Shown piece by piece: positions 27,986-39,937 of a stretch of 64,000 bases of DNA. Each line of letters starts with the position of its first letter. The stretch's first letter is position 1. This stretch comes from Prorocentrum cordatum. Lineage: Eukaryota > Sar > Dinophyceae > Prorocentrales > Prorocentraceae. The stretch is from positions 50,895 to 114,894 of the forward strand of contig CAUYUJ010000357.1 of the NCBI GenBank assembly GCA_963575745.1, read 5' to 3'. The position numbers and the translations under genes are program-made. The notes under the pieces were generated by a model. The model did not search any database. It was not told where the DNA came from and worked only from the letters and a program-made list of their open reading frames with translations.

Positions 27986-30950
27986 TAGAGTTTAGCTGCG
28001 GAGGCGGGCGCGGGGAGGCGGGCGGGGCAGCGCGTGGCGGGCGCCCGAGGAGTGGATGGGCTGGGGGGGCGTCGCGAGCGTTTCCCCTGGCGGTTATTCG
28101 GCGCGCCACTTCCCGGGTCAACGGCGACGGCGCCCTCGCGCGCGGGCAGGTTCCCCGCGGGCCAGTGGGCCCCCCCTGCGGGGCGTCCAGGGGCCAGGCG
28201 GCCAGCGCCCATCGCCCTGGGGCATTCCCGAAGGTTTTGGGGCGGTTCCCCCATTCACTTTGGATGGGTTGAAACGGGCGCGCAAGAACAGCTGCTTACG
28301 CTGGCTGGAGGGGGGCGGGCCCCGCCCGCGCTCGGTCTCATTTTGATTTCGCGGACGACCGGCAGCTGCGATTTGAAGACGCCCCGCGCAGGTCTTTACT
28401 GAGCCACCGCCGTACCTCTTTGCGCTCCTCGCGAACGTGGCTTTCATTGCGATGTCCAGAGGCGGCGACGCGGCTCCCCCGTTGGCAGTTCTGCGCCATC
28501 GCGAAGATTCCTCGCTTCCGACGGGCTCTTCGCCGGAGATGGGGGCGCCGGCGCGCGCGCGAGTTCGCATTGTGAGCATGCCCTGCCAGTGCCCGCGAAC
28601 GGGCTGGGCGGGCCCGCGATCTCTGTTTTTTTTTTGGCCGCGAGGCGAGGCGGATTTCGTGTCGGGGGGACCCTGCTCGGCCAATCGACGTCTTGCGGGC
28701 GAGTCGATCACTTCGCCGCGCGTGTTGCCGCCAGCTAGTTTGGTTGTCGCATCGAGCTCGTGCGATGGGATAGCCTGCGCCCAGAGCGGAGGCGCTGCGT
28801 CGGCCGCCTCGCACTAGCGGGGCAGCGATCGCGGGGTGCTCGGGGGCCCAGCCGTCGGCCGAACCATTGCCCCCCGCTCGCGGGCCAATGTCATGCGGCC
28901 CCAGTCGCGCATCGGGCGCGCGGTGGGCGACGTGGCGTCGGAGACCCATGGCAGGCCGATCATTGCTGCTAACGCCTTGTCGGGGGGACCCCTCCCCCGG
29001 GACTTCCGCCTGCTCGAGCTGCCCGTCGCCGCGCAGGAGACGAAGTGCATTTGCCCCGTAGAGGCGCCGAGACTGACGCAGCCCCCAGTGGCCTTTCTCG
29101 CCGCTGAGTCGCCTCGATCATCGTCGCACCCGAGGCGCCAACGCAACGCTGGGAAGAGTCGCGGGGGGGGGGGGGGGGGGGGCGGGCGCCTGCTCGGGCG
29201 CGGTCGAGGAGACTGCGCCCTCCGAGGCAGGCTGGGGAAGACGCAGCTCAAGTTCTGAGGGCAGTGGCCGCAGCGTCGGGCCTCTGGGGCAGCGGTTTCT
29301 CTGGGGCGCCCACGTCTGACACGCGCGGCTCGAGTCTCGCGGCTGCCTTCGGCGCGGGGCGCAACCCCGGGCGGGCGCGTCGCGGGTCCAGGCGGCATTC
29401 GTTTGAGCTTGCGGCCACGCGCGATCCTCTGGCGGCCCACGCTGGGCGCGCCATTTTCCAGTGGGCCACGGTTGCCTGGGACGGGCATCCGAAGGTTCGC
29501 AATCTCAGGGGCCCCCATGCCCCGCGCCATCTCTCGAGGCACCAGCGCGTCAGTCCCTCGGAGGGGGGCGTCGTCGCCTGCCGACGCGGCTTTTCTGCAA
29601 CTTGCGATTGCGGGCTCGGCCTTCGCGACTGGCGCGCAAATCGCGCGCGATCCGGGCGAGACCTGGACTCGCCGCAGCTGGCCCCGATAGAGCTGCGCGA
29701 GTATGTCAGAGGCGGCGGAGGGGCCGTCAGATCTTCCGACGGGCGGGCTCCGGGCCTGCATGGGCCCCGAGGGCGCTTCGCGGGCCAGAAGGCCCCAGCG
29801 CCCCCCTTGTTTTGGCGGGGCGTTTCGGTGCGCTTCCGCGGGAAGTCCCCGGCCGTGGCCGCCGGCCGCCGGCGCGCTCGAGGCGTTCGACGCGCGCCGC
29901 GCACTGGCCGCCCCCCAGGTTCACGGCCGATGCTCGCGCGCCTCGCCACCGCGTCAGACTTTCAGTGGGGGGCGGGCGCACTGTGACCTGGCTGCGTTTT
30001 CGGCTGCACCAGCGACGGTTTCCGAATGCGCGGCGTGGTTGGTGCAGGTTCGGCGCCAATGCAGGTTGGCGGAATCGGGGGGGGCAGCGGCGGCGGCCCG
30101 CGGCCCGCGCCGCTAGACCTCGGCCCCCGCCAGACACCAATGAACGCGTGATATCGCGCCATCCGCGCCGCGCTGAATATCAGCCAGCCGCCGTCTCAGC
30201 CCCGCTTCGATTGCGAGGCGGGCCCCGAGGGCCTCGACAGTAGCCCCGGTGTGGGCGCCTTGGCCGGGCCACGGGGGCAATCGCGGCCCCTTTTCCTGGA
30301 GTGGCCTCGTCGCTGGCGACTTGGAAGCGAGCGAGGCGCCAGCCCGCGCGACGGGGGCGGGCGTCGATCGGGGGGGGAGAGGCCCGCGAGGGCGCGAACG
30401 CGCGCATGAAGGTAGGCGCTTTCCCGCGCGGAGCGTCTCGGGCCCGCGCCGACCAGGCGCGCGGCTTTCGCGAGCTAACGAGAGCGGCGGGCCCGCGGGC
30501 AGGAGAGCGCGAGGTCCGTCTGCCCGCGGGCCGGCGCGGCGGGCTCGGGCCGCGGGCCTGGGCCGCCAGGCCCGTCGGGCCCCCAGGGAGGGGCGGGGCC
30601 CCTCGACGTCGGGCAGGCCACTGTCAGGAGCGACAGAAAGACGGACGCGCACATGAATCCACGTTGGTTTCGAGAGCACGCTTTGCCCGAGTGTTCGCAT
30701 CACGCGGCCGGTTTCGCGGATCGAAGGGGCCGCGTTCATGTTCGTGACATAGCTGGGCGCGCACGCTCTTTGTGGGCTCTCTACACTGGGGGCGACCCTG
30801 ACTCGGGATGGGGGGGCGGCTGGCGACGGGGCGGCGGGGGCGGGGAACGCGCGCTCCTCTCGAGGTCTCGTTCGACTCGCCCCGGGCTCGGGGGCGCAGT
30901 GGCTCTTCTGTTTATTTCAGGCGCGGGGCGGGCCGCGCGGACTTCAATTC
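27986..30950. other. GC-rich block, overlapping frames, no gene assignable
   Basis: All six frames stay open for 60-315 residues (longest minus 28814-29761 and plus 29461-30243). Arg/Ala/Gly/Pro dominate every frame, as expected from composition. There are few tandem repeats apart from a G run at 29162-29182. It may be CpG-rich non-coding DNA or contain exons I cannot separate. Confidence 0.5.
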
Positions 30951-31129
30951 ATGCTAGGTGCTGCGCGAGCGGCGCATAGGTGCATCAGCTGGCGCAGGCA
31001 TCGAGTCCCAGCATGGCCGCATTCAGACTGGGCGTCGCGCGACCGCGCGCGATCTGTTGTTCTGGCGTTGGGCGTTGGGAACAGGGGGGGCTATGGACCA
31101 GGCAATTTTGTTTCCGCCAGCCTCCCCAA

Positions 31130-31298
31130 ACATCCGGCGCCATGACTTTTTCGAGACGCGGCCTATCCACCACTTCCCCAGGGCCGGCTTGTCAGCCCGA
31201 GCCGTTCTTTGGCGGCCCCGAGGCCCGGCGGGGGCCCTGAGCGGTCGAACGTTGCGAACAAAATTCCGCTGCTATTTTCTTTGAGACGCCCGATGTCT
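31130..31298. mobile_element. Family J foldback, copy J2
   Basis: ACATCCGGCGCCATGACTTT with TTCGAGACG at the left and TTTGAGACGCCCGATGTCT at the right. The centre GGCGGCCCCGAGGCCCGGCG is the inverse of J1. Confidence 0.78.
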
Positions 31299-31484
31299 GG
31301 GCCTGGCGACAGAGCCAGCGCAGCTCCGAGCTGGCACGCGCTGCCTCAGGTCCCGCGCCGAGCGAGGCGAGGCCACAAACGTGCCCCAGGGACCCCGTTC
31401 CCTCAGGACCCGATCTCCCCATTGCGCCGGAGAAGGGGGGGCGCGGCTCGTTCCCATCCATGTTTTGGCACTTGAGAGTCACCG

Positions 31485-31745
31485 GCTAACATAGGTCATA
31501 GGTGATGGGCATAGTCGCATTCTTAAAACAGTCTTCAAGCACGCCATGATTGACGAAAACGAAAAACGGATGTATTACATTGCGCCGCCTAATCAAAACA
31601 GGAGAAGCCATATTTTAGTAAACGCAAAAGTCGGCTTACTAATTTCAAAAGCGGATGTTCTAAATCCACGGCCGTTTTCTGATTAAATCCCAGATCCGAT
31701 CACTACTGTGACCTGAGTGGCTCGATCAGAAAGGGGCGGGGGGGG
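31485..31745. other. AT-richer single-copy interval
   Basis: About 250 bp of lower GC with no repeats seen elsewhere in the window and only short frames. No RNA gene recognised. Confidence 0.5.
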
Positions 31746-31848
31746 TGCCAGTGCCCCATCTACTTTTCTTTCACGGCGGGCGGGTTGAGACAGGGCGCGT
31801 TCCGACTCAAACGAAGGGGCGTCATGGTCAGTCGGGGCTCAAGCGGCG

Positions 31849-32003
31849 GGGGTCGCTGCAAACGGGGGCCAGCCAGAGCAATTGGTCTTGTAGGATCCTG
31901 CAGGGCCAGGGTTGCACTGACCCCGGGGGGGGGAGCAGGAGCCTGCAGGATCCTGCAATGCCTGACTGACCAGGGTTTGCTTTTGACCCGGGCCAATACG
32001 TCC
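31849..32003. mobile_element. Family I foldback, copy I3
   Basis: GGGGGTCGCTGCAAACGGGG and GCCAGCCAGAGC at the left match I1 and I2. The right end is TGACTGACCAGGGTTTGCTT then TTGACCCGGGCCAATACGTC. Confidence 0.8.
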
Positions 32004-32739
32004 CCGATCGTGGTTAAGACGTGCGGCGCGCGGGCCCCCCATCGCCGGGGCACGCAGAGCCCATGCGGAGGAAATCCATGCGGAGCGCTCGGTCTCCGCG
32101 CATGGGCGTACTGCGTCTGGACTTCGCCTCTCCGGATAGGATGCCAAGCCCATGTCGGGGTGCGCGGCCTCCGTCCGAGTTTACTCCTTCCGGACTGGGC
32201 CTCTCCCAACATCGTCTTGCCTCCCGCCCCTCCGCCCCCCCCCCCTCCTCGCTCTGCCCGCCCGTCTTGCGTCGGCGGCGCATGGGGGAGGTGGTCGCGC
32301 GAGAGCGGCGGCCAGGGTGAGGGCACGGGGGGGTGCCCAGCAAGGGGGCGGATGCCCTCTGCGGGGGCCTCTGCGAAGAAGGGCCGCTGAGATCCGAGTA
32401 TGTTTTCTTACGCGCCAGGTCTGTTCGCCCAGCTTCGGGCCGCTGGGCCGTCGCAGGTCGACCCGGGGTCGTAGAGTCTCGGGCTCGGGTCGTGCGCTCT
32501 TCGCGACGTCGCAGCCCTTTCGCAGCGTCAGATCGCAGGACGGCCCGCGAAGGAGAGGGCCCGTTTTCGGACAGTCTTGCCTTCGGCGTATCGATGCAGG
32601 GCAGATCGCTGCGGCCTGCCGCGGCAGCTCTGGTGCTCCTTCCTCCTCGCGGTGCGCCTCCCGCTCGTCCTGCCCATGCCGTGTCTCATCCTGGTCCTGT
32701 TCCTGCTGCTGCTCTGCCTTGCCCCTCGGGGCCTATTTC

Positions 32740-32928
32740 GATCCGATCGGTCCGATTCGGTATCGATCTCGCCAGGCTCGAGCCGAGCTCGATGCTTCAG
32801 CGATCCAGCCTGGCCCGGCGCCTGCACGTCGCCAGTGTGCATCCTGGCGCGGTCGATCCGACTTGATTCCTGTTCCGTGGCGATGCGGCCCGATCCGACG
32901 CACGTGTCGATTGGATTCGAGCTCCCAG
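32740..32928. repeat. Family K repeat, copy K2
   Basis: GTCCGATTCGGTATCGATCT, TTCAGCGATCC, GCATCCTGGCGCGGTCGATC and GATTCCTGTTCCGTGGCGAT parallel K1 at 14872-15056. Confidence 0.7.
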
Positions 32929-33228
32929 TTGCTGGGCCTGTTTGCCACCACCACCACCATAAGTTGGATGGGGGGAAGGAGGAGGACGAGGAGGAGGAGG
33001 AGGAGGAGGAGGAGGAGAAGGAGGTTGGGGAGGAGGAGCAGGACCCCCTCCCCCTCCAACACATGGTTGCGGTGGTGGAAAACAGGACCATCACCAGTGC
33101 GATGTTCACTGATCCTGCCCCTGCGGCACCTGCAATGACTCCTCCTCTTCCGTTGACTACCCGATCCGCTGCGTGGGCGCGTCAGTGTTTGGGCTCAGAC
33201 TTTTCGGGAGAACGCGCTTCGCTAACGT

Positions 33229-33391
33229 CAAGTCGGGCCTGTCCCTCCACAGGAGGAATACTCAAACATAGTCGACACATAGTCCTGGAACGATTTTGTT
33301 TTGGTAGTTTGTTTGTCAATGTTGGTGTATTGTGTTTGGTTTTTTTTTCGTCCGACATCCCCCTGTAGGAAGGAGGACATGCCCGACCCAA
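33229..33391. mobile_element. Family A MITE, copy A6
   Basis: CAAGTCGGGCCTGTCCCTCC and CCCCTGTAGGAAGGAGGACA with TGCCCGACC are the ends. CACATAGTCCTGGAACGATT is the centre. CGCTAACG/CGCTAACGC lies on both sides and may be a host duplication. Confidence 0.85.
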
Positions 33392-33539
33392 CGCTAACGC
33401 TTGCCTGGGAAACATCCCGCGACGCGTCTGGGAACCGGCGCTTCCCTCCCCCCCCCAACACATTCGGGCCGCCCGAGGCCCCCACCCCGCACCCCATCCC
33501 TCCAAATGGGAAGGTCGGAGGTTGATCGACCTCCTACCC

Positions 33540-33698
33540 TTAAGTCGGGCTTGTCCCTCTACAGAGGGAATTTTCAAAAATAGTAAGGAAACCGTCAGGG
33601 GACGATGTTTTGAGCATGTGTTTGCCATTTTGGCTTTTTTTTTCATTGTTTTCTAGTTGTCGTCCAAACTCCCCCTGTAGGAGGACAGGCCCGACCTC
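33540..33698. mobile_element. Family A MITE, copy A7
   Basis: TTAAGTCGGGCTTGTCCCTC and TGTAGGAGGACAGGCCCGAC are the ends, with the centre GTCAGGGGACGATGTTTTGA. It lies 150 bp from A6 in the same orientation. Confidence 0.88.
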
Positions 33699-33705
33699 AT
33701 TTTAC

Positions 33706-33762
33706 CCTGACACGTCGATCAGCGAATTGGCCGTTTTCGGTTCGCGAGAGGGCGTCGCGACA
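33706..33762. repeat. 55-bp dispersed repeat T, copy T1
   Basis: CTGACACGTCGATCAGCGAA, TTGGCCGTTTTCGGTTCGCG and AGAGGGCG recur with few changes at 39797-39852. Confidence 0.8.
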
Positions 33763-33966
33763 CCGACGACGACGACAGCGTCAACGGCGGCGGCGGCGCA
33801 CCTGGCGCCCGCGCCTGGCGACGGCGGGGGGGGCAGAGATCGTCGCCACCATCGTCATCGTCATGACCACCACAAACAGCTTCATCGTCATCATCACCAG
33901 CATGCTCATCATTATCGCCATCGTCTTCGTAATCATCTTCACCATTGCCGAAGTCAAGCCTACCAC

Positions 33967-35617
33967 AGATCAATCCAGCCCTGGTCTCCCATCAGGGTTG
34001 GATCGAGCTCTAACTGATTCCTTTTTGGGCTCGATCCAGCTCCATTCAAACCCGGATAGGTCTGGACCATGTTTAAACTTATCCTTAGTAGGGTTCGGTG
34101 AAGCTCTCATAGAATCTTGCTGGGGGTCGATCCAGCTCTAATGCAGTCCTGCTAGGGCTGATCCAACGCAGATCGAATCTTATCAGGGTTGGATCTAGCT
34201 CTGGCCGAATTCTGTTCTAGCTCGATCCAGATCCATCACAAGTTGAATCATACTTGGGCTCGATCCAGCTCTATGATAATCCCATTAGGGCTGGATCCAG
34301 CTCTACAGAAACCCTCGAACGGCCTCATGCAGCTCTAAGAGAGTGCCATTAGGCCTGGATGCACCCCCCATAGAATTTAACTAAGGTTGGATCCACCTCC
34401 TAAAGCAGTTCTAGCGGGGCTGGGTCCAGCTCTTCGAGCATCCAACTAGGGTTCGATCCAGCTCGAAGAGAATCCCACCACGCTTGGATCCCATTGTACA
34501 AGAGCCCAATTGGGACTCGATCCAGGTTCAATCGTATCTCATTAGGGTGGGATCCAGCTCCAATTGGCTTCCAGTAGGTTTCGATCCAGCTCTAGTCATT
34601 CTCATCGGGGCTGGATCCAGCTCCAGTTAACTCCTAGCAGGGGCGGATCCAGCTCTGAAAGCATCCTAGGTGAGCTGGATCCGTCTCTAATGAACTCCTA
34701 TCCGGTCTCGATCTAACTCCAATCGGATCCTGCTTGGGTGCGAACCATATCTAAGAGAAACCCATCGGGCTGGCTCCAGCCCCCCAAAACAAAACTACGA
34801 GGGTTCGATCCATCTATGATAGAGTTCTGCCAGGGCTGTTTCAGCTTTGATAGAAGCTCCATAGGGCTGGATCCAGTTCTGACAGAATCCGATTCGGTGT
34901 CGATCCAGCTCTAAGAGAATCCTACGATGGCTGGATCCGGATCTGGGTGAATCTTACTACGGCTGGATCCAGCACCACGACAACCGTACGAGGGCCCCAT
35001 CCAGCCCAAGTAGATTCCGACTAGGGCTGGATTCAGTTCTAAGAAAACCGTGTTTGGGTTGGCTCCACCTCCGATAGAGTCCGATCAGTTGTCGATCCAC
35101 TGCCAATCGAAACCAAACAGGGATCTGTCCAGTTCGAAGGGATTCCTACTCGGGCTGGGTCAAGCTATGAACAACTCCTGTTGGGGCTCGACGCAGCTAT
35201 AATCCAATCTTACTGGGGTGGATCCAGGTCTGATGTAATCTCACGTTGGTTCAATCCAGCTCCCAGAGAATCTCATTGGGGCTGGATCCAATCAAGTTGA
35301 TGTTTATTTAGGTTCGATCCAGCCTGAAGAGAGTCCCAACAGGGGTGGATCCAGTCTAAAGGAAATAATCCTGCTGGGGCTCGACCCGTCTGTCTGTGAG
35401 AAATCCTACTGGGCAGGATCCAGTTCTGAAGGAATCCGACAAGGGGGACTGGATCCGGCTCCCATAGAAGCCCCCTCAGGTTGGACTCAGCTGCACAGCA
35501 GAATCCTAGGGTGGGGTGGGCTCAGCAAAAAATAACGATCCCTTCCAGGGCTCGATCCCGCTCTGAACAGACCCTATCAGGGCTCGATCCAGCTTTGATC
35601 GTATCCCCCTACAGGAA
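33967..35617. repeat. ~47-bp GGATCCAGCTCTAA satellite array
   Basis: About 35 diverged units of GGGCTGGATCCAGCTCTAAN then GAATCCTACTA. The core CTGGATCCAG is self-complementary, alternating with TCGATCCAG. Reading frames are broken throughout, so no long frame exists over 1.3 kb. It is the largest uninterrupted satellite in the window. Confidence 0.95.
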
Positions 35618-36187
35618 TCGATCGTCGTCGGCGCCGGCGCCAGCGCGTCGTCGCCGTCGCCCGCTGTCGTCGTTGTTGCAACTGGCAAACAGAGGGGGGT
35701 TGGGCGGCCAAGTGCCAGGAGGGAGGAGGACGTGCAGGAGGAGGGAGGGAGGGGGAGGGGGAGGCAAAAGGAGGACTAGGAGGGGGAGCAGGAGCAGGAG
35801 GAGGAGGGGGATAAGGAGGAGGAGGAGGAGGAGGACAAGTGTAAAACCAAGAGTCATCAACGATGTTGGCATTAACCTTCCCTCAACGCTCCCTCTTCAT
35901 AGGCCCCCACAACGGACCATTTCCATTGAGGGAACTGCCTCGCTGGAAGACACCCGTTCGAAGATCATGAGGCATGCCATAATATTGTTCTCAGGAATTC
36001 AACGCCACGTATCAACCTGACTGCTGCGTGTTGACGAGCCAGAATTGTGCCAGAGCGCCATTTTGGGAATGCAGCACCGCGAATCAACATAATTGTTGCA
36101 CCCGCATAATGCTGAATCCTTCCAAAACGCCAATTCTGGTACGCTGATCATGGGAATATGTGATCCGCTTTGCATTTGTTGAGAACT

Positions 36188-36505
36188 AATGTGCGCGGCG
36201 CTAAGGCGAGAGCCACATTTTGAAAATCATCCGCCCTCAATCCGTGAAACTCTTGCAATATGCTTAAAGCGAATGTATGCGGCGCTACGGCGAGGGCCAC
36301 ATTTTGAAAACCACCCGCCCTCCATCCGCGAAACTTCTTGCAATATGTTTACAGCGAATGTGCGCGGCGCTAAGGCGAAAGCCACATGTTGAAAGCCACC
36401 CGCCCTCAATCCGTGAATATCTTGCAAACTGTTCAAAGCGAATGTGCGCGGCGCTCTGGCGAGAGCCACATTTTGAAAACCACCCGCCCTGCATGTGTGA
36501 ATATG
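36188..36505. repeat. ~84-bp tandem array, four units
   Basis: GCGGCGCTAAGGCGAGAGCC starts near 36194, 36277, 36363 and 36445. Units carry ACATTTTGAAAACCACCCGC, CTCAATCCGTGAA and CTTGCAATATGTTTAAAGCG. Confidence 0.95.
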
Positions 36506-36604
36506 TTGTCATTGTTTAAGCTTCAGAGTCACCAACGGTGAGGGGGTCTCAAGCGAAACGCCCGGCCCGCTCTACAAATTGGCCTCGGGGTGCGACTGGG
36601 TGAA

Positions 36605-37165
36605 GTTATCTATAAGGAGAAGGAATGGAGGAAGAGGAGGAGGAGGAGGAGGCGGAGACGGAGGAGGAGGGGAGGGAGGAGGAGGAGGAGGAGGAGGTGG
36701 AGGAGGAGCAGGAGGAGGTGAAGGAGGGAGAGGGGAGGAAGGAGGAGGGGAGGAGGAGGAGGAGGAGAGGAGGGAGGAGGAGGAGGAGGAGGAGGGGAGG
36801 AGGAGGAGGAGGAGGGAGAGGAGGATGAGGAGGAGGAGGAGGAGGCGGAGGGAGGAGGAGGAGAGAGGGAGGAGGAGGAGGAAGGAGGAGGAGGAGGAGG
36901 AGGAGGGAGGAGGAGGGAGGCGGAGGCGGAGGTGGAGGCGAAGGCAAAGGCGGAGGCGGAGGTGAAGGCTGAGGCGGAGGAGGAGGAGGCGGAGGCGGAG
37001 GCGGAGGAGGAGGAAGAGGAGGAGGAGGAGGAGGCGGAGGCGGAGGCGGAGGCGGAGGTGGAGGCGGAGGAGAAGGGGAGGAGGAGGAGGAGCAGGAGAA
37101 GCAGGAGGAGCAGGTGGAGGCTGAGAAAGGGGGAGGGGGAGGAGGCGGGGGGGGGAGGGGAAGGA
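36605..37165. repeat. GGA/GGAGGC purine tract
   Basis: About 560 bp of (GGA)n, shifting to GGAGGCGGAGGCGGAGG after 36915. Glu/Gly/Arg frames are artefacts. Confidence 0.95.
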
Positions 37166-37338
37166 AGGGGGTCGAATCCCCCCGCCCCTCCCTGTTGAGG
37201 GGGAGCGGGGTGGAGTGCCCCCTGGCTGCAGAAAAAAGAGGTCCTGTAGGGCAGTTAAAGGAGCCCTTCGGGTCTCAACGGAGAGCGTTTAGGGCCCGAG
37301 AGGTGCACCTTGCCCCCCCCCCCCCCCCCCGCTTCTCT

Positions 37339-37527
37339 CGAAGACGAACAATCGGCACAAACTGAATTTGCTAGCGCTCAGCGCGGATTTCTTGGATACG
37401 CGCTGGGGCTCCCTTGCGGCGCCCCTGGCGCGCTCCGCGCGCCAGGGAGGGGGTCCACCGCAGATCCACCAAGAAATCCGTGCGGAGCGCCAAAAGTTTA
37501 TGTTTATGCATTGTTTTTTCTTCTACG
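37339..37527. mobile_element. Family C foldback, copy C3
   Basis: CAAACTGAATTTGCTAGCGC and TCAGCGCGGATTTCTTGGAT mirror CAAGAAATCCGTGCGGAGCG and CCAAAAGTTTATGTTTATGC. The centre is CCCCTGGCGCGCTCCGCGCG. Confidence 0.85.
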
Positions 37528-37717
37528 ATCGCCCCCCAGTAAAAGACGTCCAACCTGCAGTCCATGGCGCTGGTTCGACTCACCCCACGCCCCTTCCGAG
37601 CGTCCGCAGAAGGTGCTCTGTTTGTTGTTTTAGCGAGCGAACGAGGCCCAGCGCGGCGGACCCGCATGCGGCCTTTCTTATTCGGTTTGTGTGCAGCGGC
37701 GTCGCAGTCTCTTCATT

Positions 37718-37912
37718 CGAAGAAGAAAAAACGATATAAGCGTTAACTTTTGGCGCTCCGCGCGGTTTCTTGGATCCGCGCTGGGACCCCTCAGCGGCGC
37801 CTCCGGCGCCGCCCCTGGCGCGCGGAGCGCGCCAGGGAGGGGGTCCAGCGCGAATCCAAGAAGTCCGAGCGGAGTGCCACAAATGTATGTTGATGTTTTT
37901 TTTCTGTTTTTC
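37718..37912. mobile_element. Family C foldback, copy C4
   Basis: GAAGAAAAAACGATATAAGC, GTTAACTTTTGGCGCTCCGC on the left and GAGTGCCACAAATGTATGTT, GATGTTTTTTTTCTG on the right. The centre GGCGGCGCC-like block matches C1. Confidence 0.85.
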
Positions 37913-38469
37913 TCATGGGCTTGCATGTTCACGGACCTGCCAATGGCCTTGCATGGACGAGACATGGGAAGGACCAGGGCCAGAACCAGGTTGAAAACGC
38001 AGAGGGACCATACAGGAAAACTCATGTCGAAGAGCAGCGGGAGCCCAGGAAGTTACAGACGCCAAGCAAATGGCGGTCTCCAAACGGTGCGGTGACCGAC
38101 CGTGCAGTAATCTCAAGAGACCACCACATGGTTTGGGGATCTTGGCCCCATTAGCCCAAGAAATATTCGGAGAACGGGCCGTCACAAAATCGTGCGGTCA
38201 CCCCGGACAACGCGGTGTGGCCACCGTACCGTTGAGGCCCGCGGCAAAAAAGATATCGGCAAACGTGTTCGTCGCCCCGACGCCCAGCAATATGAAAGGG
38301 GGAGCGAGGACGCGAATGGGAATGGGACGACGTGGGAGAAGGAGAGACATAGCTCTTGTTTCTCCGCGGGCGTCGTCGTTCGATCCAGACCGCCCGAGAG
38401 TTTCCCCCTTATTGGGCCTTCGATCGCTGTTCCGCGCTCTGTGTTGTACCCCCCATCCGAGCTTCTTTG

Positions 38470-38914
38470 AGGCGGCAAGAGAAAAGAAGACAAGAGGAGG
38501 CGGAAGAAGTGCGACCCTCAGTCGCGCCCATCTGCGATCAGGAGAGTGCGGCGCTCGAGATCCCCAACCAGACGCGATCCTACTGCTCATTCCTCGCCCG
38601 TTTCTGTTGCCACTCCCTGTGAGAGTTACTGCTCCAGCTGCTGCAGGTGGTGTTGCTGCTTTCATCCTGAGAGCTCCACTCGTGATCAGAGAAGGGGGGG
38701 GGCTATCCCCGCAATATCAGGGCAGACCGTCGGCCATCCTGCTCAGGACACAATGCAGTCGTTGTCTCGAGGGCGAGTGCATTTCTTGGCCAGCCTGGAG
38801 GTTTGGGCAGTGCTGGCAGCCTCTCAGAAACTCTCAGAGCAGGATCAACACCCAGAGTACCTGGCCCGCATCACTCGAGCCGAGATTGGATGGGAGACGG
38901 GCAAGTATTTGTAG
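38470..38914 (+). pseudogene. Candidate gene remnant in two frames
   Basis: About 38478-38622 reads RRQEKRRQEEAEEVRPSVAP and ICDQESAALEIPNQTR before a stop. A second frame, 38725-38914, reads ISGQTVGHPAQDTMQSLSRG, then RVHFLASLEVWAVLAASQKL and a final GWETGKYL. Residue use is balanced and codons are moderately G/C-ending. The interval has lower GC and few repeats compared with its flanks. A single frameshift or a short intron between them could join the parts. No domain recognised. Confidence 0.28.
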
Positions 38915-39796
38915 AGTTGTCAGCCCGGATGCAGAAGAGAAACTGGTAATTTCCCATTGTCGAGGTGCCTCGCGAAATCACGGACAGAGCAACCACCCAC
39001 TATTGCGCTGGAGAGTAAGTTTGAACGGTTTGGCATGAGGACGCAGTTGGGAGATCTGGGAAGAGGGGGACGGGAGGTGGGAAGAGGGGGAGGAAGAGAG
39101 GACGAACGGATGGATTTATTTCTTGGTGGAAGGCGTGGGATGCGCATCGGAGGGGTGGTTCAGTATGGCACGCAGGCTGAAGCAAACCTAAGATGCGTGA
39201 AGAGCGACTTGGATGTGTACGCACAAAGCGCCAGGTCAGTGTGACTACACGCTCCAGGCAAAATTGCTGGTGATGTCCAGGACGTTCACAGACACCTACC
39301 GCAGGACATATCCTCGTCGGACCCACCAGCAGAACCGAGCGAGCGTACTCGCCGGGGCAATCTCCCAATGTAGGTGCGCACCGATGGGTACGGCGCTGAC
39401 GGGCCAGCACGCTGTCTGGGGCCTGATCGGGCTGGCAGGATGACGGGAGGGCCGGGGCCCTCTGAAGCTGAGACACCCGAAACAAGAGGCGGGCGGGGGC
39501 GCGGCAGAGCACGAAGACGGCGGCATGGACGCCTGCAGGGAGCACGAGGAGAGAAAAAACAACCTGCAGGAGGCTGCTTTCTAGGATCGCGAGGGGGCTC
39601 ATCTCGCGCTGGTCGTGCGCCGCGCGTCCCGGGCGCCGCCGCTCTCCTGCCCCAAGGGACTGGAAGCCCCTGCAGCAGAAGCCGGGCGACAGCAGGCCGC
39701 CTCGGAGCCTCACGTCGCCTCGGCAAGGCCCCCCCGTGCAGCCCGAAGTGCAGACCAGCTCCTCTTACAGTTCGGGGGTTGACAGACCTCCTAACA

Positions 39797-39852
39797 GTGA
39801 CACGTCGATTAGTGAATTGTCCGTTTTCGGTTCTCGAGAGGGCGCCGCGGCC
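39797..39852. repeat. 55-bp dispersed repeat T, copy T2
   Basis: GTGACACGTCGATTAGTGAA, TTGTCCGTTTTCGGTTCTCG and AGAGGGCG match T1. It is followed 90 bp later by repeat N2. Confidence 0.8.
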
Positions 39853-39937
39853 GTTATTTTCCAGGCTTGCGCCCGTCAGGTTTGGGCCCGAGGTCGTTTT
39901 CACTAAACCACGTTTTACTAGAGGGAGGTCTGTCCAT

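Noticed and set aside
26207-30950. Genes from the long overlapping frames (up to 315 residues)
   Set aside because: All six frames are open because of GC content; translations are Arg/Ala/Gly/Pro-rich with no motif.
33622-33640. Second spliced-leader relic (GCCATTTTGGCT)
   Set aside because: It lies inside family A copy A7, lacks the CTCAAG end, and other copies of the family differ here.
34180-35600. tRNA genes suggested by GGGTTCGATCC box-B-like motifs
   Set aside because: The motif is part of the ~47-bp satellite; no A box, acceptor stem or cloverleaf fits any unit.
37560-37580. tRNA-like GGTTCGACTC box
   Set aside because: No matching A box or stems in the flanking 80 bases.
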